From NCBI GenBank assembly GCA_945486175.1, contig CALYTA010000070.1, positions 1 through 6,142 of the forward strand: a DNA stretch of 6,142 nucleotides, in the 5' to 3' direction. How positions within the stretch are numbered: the first letter of the stretch is position 1; every line of letters begins with the position of its first letter. Positions 5,008 through 6,142 of this stretch are shown here, one piece after another. The DNA comes from an uncultured Clostridia bacterium (lineage in GTDB: Bacteria; Bacillota; Clostridia; Oscillospirales; Butyricicoccaceae). The notes beneath the pieces were generated by a model. That model was given only the letters and a program-made list of their open reading frames with translations, did not search any database and was not told the origin of the DNA. Position numbers and translations under genes: made by a program.

Positions 5008-5832
5008 GTGTTTGAACAGATTCTGGACAATGTGCGTCAGCGCGCGCCGCTGATTCACTGCATTACCAACTATATTACAACCAACGATTGTGCCAATATT
5101 GTGCTTGCATGCGGCGCGTCGCCGACAATGGCGGAAGCCGAGCAGGAGGCTGCGGAAATTGCGTCCATGGCGGGCGCAGTGGATATCAATATCGGCAACC
5201 TCAACACGATGACGGTGCGGGCAATGCATCGGGCGATTGCGGCGGCCAATCAGGCAGGCGTGCCGGTTGTGCTCGACCCGGTGGGCGCGGGCGCATCGGC
5301 ATACCGCATGGACACGCTGCGTGAATTTTTTGCGGCGTATCAGTTCGCTGTCGTGCGCGGCAATGTGTCCGAGCTGCTGGCAGTCGGCGGCGCGGCATCC
5401 AACACAAAGGGCGTCGATGCGGGCGCGGCAGATGCCGTGACCGAGGAAAATCTTGAAGAGCGTGTGGCGTTTTTCAAGCAGCTGAGCGCGTCACTCGGCG
5501 CGGTGGTCTCGGTCAGCGGTGCCATTGATATCATTGCATCGCCGGAGCGCGCGTATATCTGCCGCAACGGGCATCCGATGATGTCGAGGGTAACCGGTAC
5601 CGGCTGCATGCTCTCTGCGCTCACAGCGGCGTTTTGCGGCGCAAATCATGACAATATATTGGAGGCTGCCGCGGCGGCGACTGCCGTCATGGGTGTGGCG
5701 GGCGATATCGCATACAAAAAGACTGTGGAAGCGGGCGGCGGAACGGGCACGTTCCGCGTCTGCCTGATGGATGCGGTCAGCCTGATGGACGCACAGACAT
5801 TACAGGGAGGAATGAACATTGAAATTCGATAA
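5008..5832 (+). CDS. thiM: Hydroxyethylthiazole kinase
   Basis: This 274-residue cytoplasmic kinase phosphorylates 4-methyl-5-(2-hydroxyethyl)thiazole with ATP, a salvage step that feeds ThiE in thiamine synthesis. The ribokinase-like fold is complete. Signatures in order are PLIHCITNY (14-22), ANIVLACGASPTMA (29-42), VLDPVGAGAS (88-97), RGNVSEL with R117 and N119, VTGTGCMLSA with the catalytic-loop C200, and GGGTGTFR (243-250). Length is normal for the family. The start is a GTG behind AGAAGGGA. The gene opens a unit with its own strong promoter, and its last 14 bases overlap thiE, so the two proteins are probably translationally coupled. Base composition is rather GC-rich but the reading frame is clean throughout. 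Confidence 0.96.
   Translation: MFEQILDNVRQRAPLIHCITNYITTNDCANIVLACGASPTMAEAEQEAAEIASMAGAVDINIGNLNTMTVRAMHRAIAAANQAGVPVVLDPVGAGASAYRMDTLREFFAAYQFAVVRGNVSELLAVGGAASNTKGVDAGAADAVTEENLEERVAFFKQLSASLGAVVSVSGAIDIIASPERAYICRNGHPMMSRVTGTGCMLSALTAAFCGANHDNILEAAAAATAVMGVAGDIAYKKTVEAGGGTGTFRVCLMDAVSLMDAQTLQGGMNIEIR
5804..5811 (+). promoter_or_regulatory. Ribosome binding site of thiE inside thiM
   Basis: AGGGAGGA lies 7 bases before TTG 5819. The nearby ATG 5812 is in the thiM frame and too close to the site, so it is not the thiE start. Confidence 0.75.
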
Positions 5833-6142
5833 AGCACAGCAGGTAAAAAATGCCATGCTGTTATATGCCGTCACCGACCGCGCATGGACGGGGGACAATA
5901 CATTATACCAGCAGGTCGAGCAATGCCTGAAGGGCGGCGCGACGCTGGTACAGATTCGGGAAAAGGGACTTTCCCATGAGGCGTTCGTCGAAGAGGCAAA
6001 GGACATCGTACAGCTGTGCCACAGCTATGGCGTGCTGTGCCTCATCAATGACGACGTACAGGCGTGCCTGGAGAGCGGTGCGGACGGCGTACATGTCGGA
6101 CAGGATGACATGGAAGCGGGCGATGTGCGCGCACTGCTGGGC
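5819..6142 (+). CDS. thiE: Thiamine phosphate synthase, N-terminal part (3' end outside window)
   Basis: The first 108 codons of a TIM-barrel enzyme run to the right edge with no stop. ThiE joins hydroxymethylpyrimidine diphosphate to thiazole phosphate to give thiamine phosphate, using the product of ThiM next door. Visible signatures are LLYAVTDR (14-21), the pyrophosphate-binding TLVQIREK (42-49), LINDDV with N77 and D78 (75-80), and GADGVHVGQDDM (87-98) with acidic metal-ligand candidates D96 and D97. The start is TTG at 5819, chosen because it follows AGGGAGGA at 5804-5811 and gives the usual N-terminal length before the first strand. It overlaps the end of thiM by 14 bases, which implies coupled translation. 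About half of the usual roughly 210 residues is present. Confidence 0.95.
   Translation, partial: MKFDKAQQVKNAMLLYAVTDRAWTGDNTLYQQVEQCLKGGATLVQIREKGLSHEAFVEEAKDIVQLCHSYGVLCLINDDVQACLESGADGVHVGQDDMEAGDVRALLG

Overview
The window looks like chromosomal DNA of a Gram-positive Clostridia bacterium, most likely an Oscillospirales/Ruminococcaceae-type gut anaerobe. The reasons are near-balanced to moderately high GC, AGGAGG-type ribosome binding sites, frequent TTG/GTG starts, a lipoteichoic-acid-synthase-like sulfatase, a rubredoxin and a thiM-thiE salvage pair. The genus cannot be fixed from the sequence alone. No mobile element, CRISPR array, tRNA or rRNA is visible.

Layout from left to right. 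Positions 1-507 hold the end of a histidine operon: the 3' end of hisI, then hisE, closed by a strong intrinsic terminator. Positions 590-2741 form a second plus-strand unit with its own extended -10 promoter. It holds a membrane-anchored LtaS-like sulfatase, whose natural N-terminus is separated from the rest by one in-frame TAG, and then a short gene whose frame is broken by a one-base shift in an A-run. Positions 2753-3838 carry a promoter, an exodeoxyribonuclease III (AP endonuclease) gene and a small rubredoxin gene. A bidirectional terminator then lies between the rubredoxin gene and a convergent minus-strand gene for an AEC-family (auxin efflux carrier-like) permease. Positions 4836-5007 are a compact divergent control region with one strong sigma-A-type promoter in each direction. 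From 5008 to the right edge lies thiM (hydroxyethylthiazole kinase), overlapped by the start of thiE (thiamine phosphate synthase), which runs off the window.

Functionally, HisE and HisI act at steps 2 and 3 of histidine synthesis. ThiM and ThiE act consecutively in thiamine salvage: ThiM makes thiazole phosphate and ThiE joins it to the pyrimidine. The sulfatase would act outside the membrane on a polyglycerol-phosphate or similar envelope polymer.

Most genes are ordinary housekeeping genes and I see no clear new multi-gene system. The points worth a second look are: the two reading-frame lesions in the sulfatase unit; a HisI C-terminus that lacks two residues expected in the metal-binding motif; the absence of a TPP riboswitch before thiM; and a pair of divergent promoters that both carry a TCCG/CGGA inverted repeat in their spacers.
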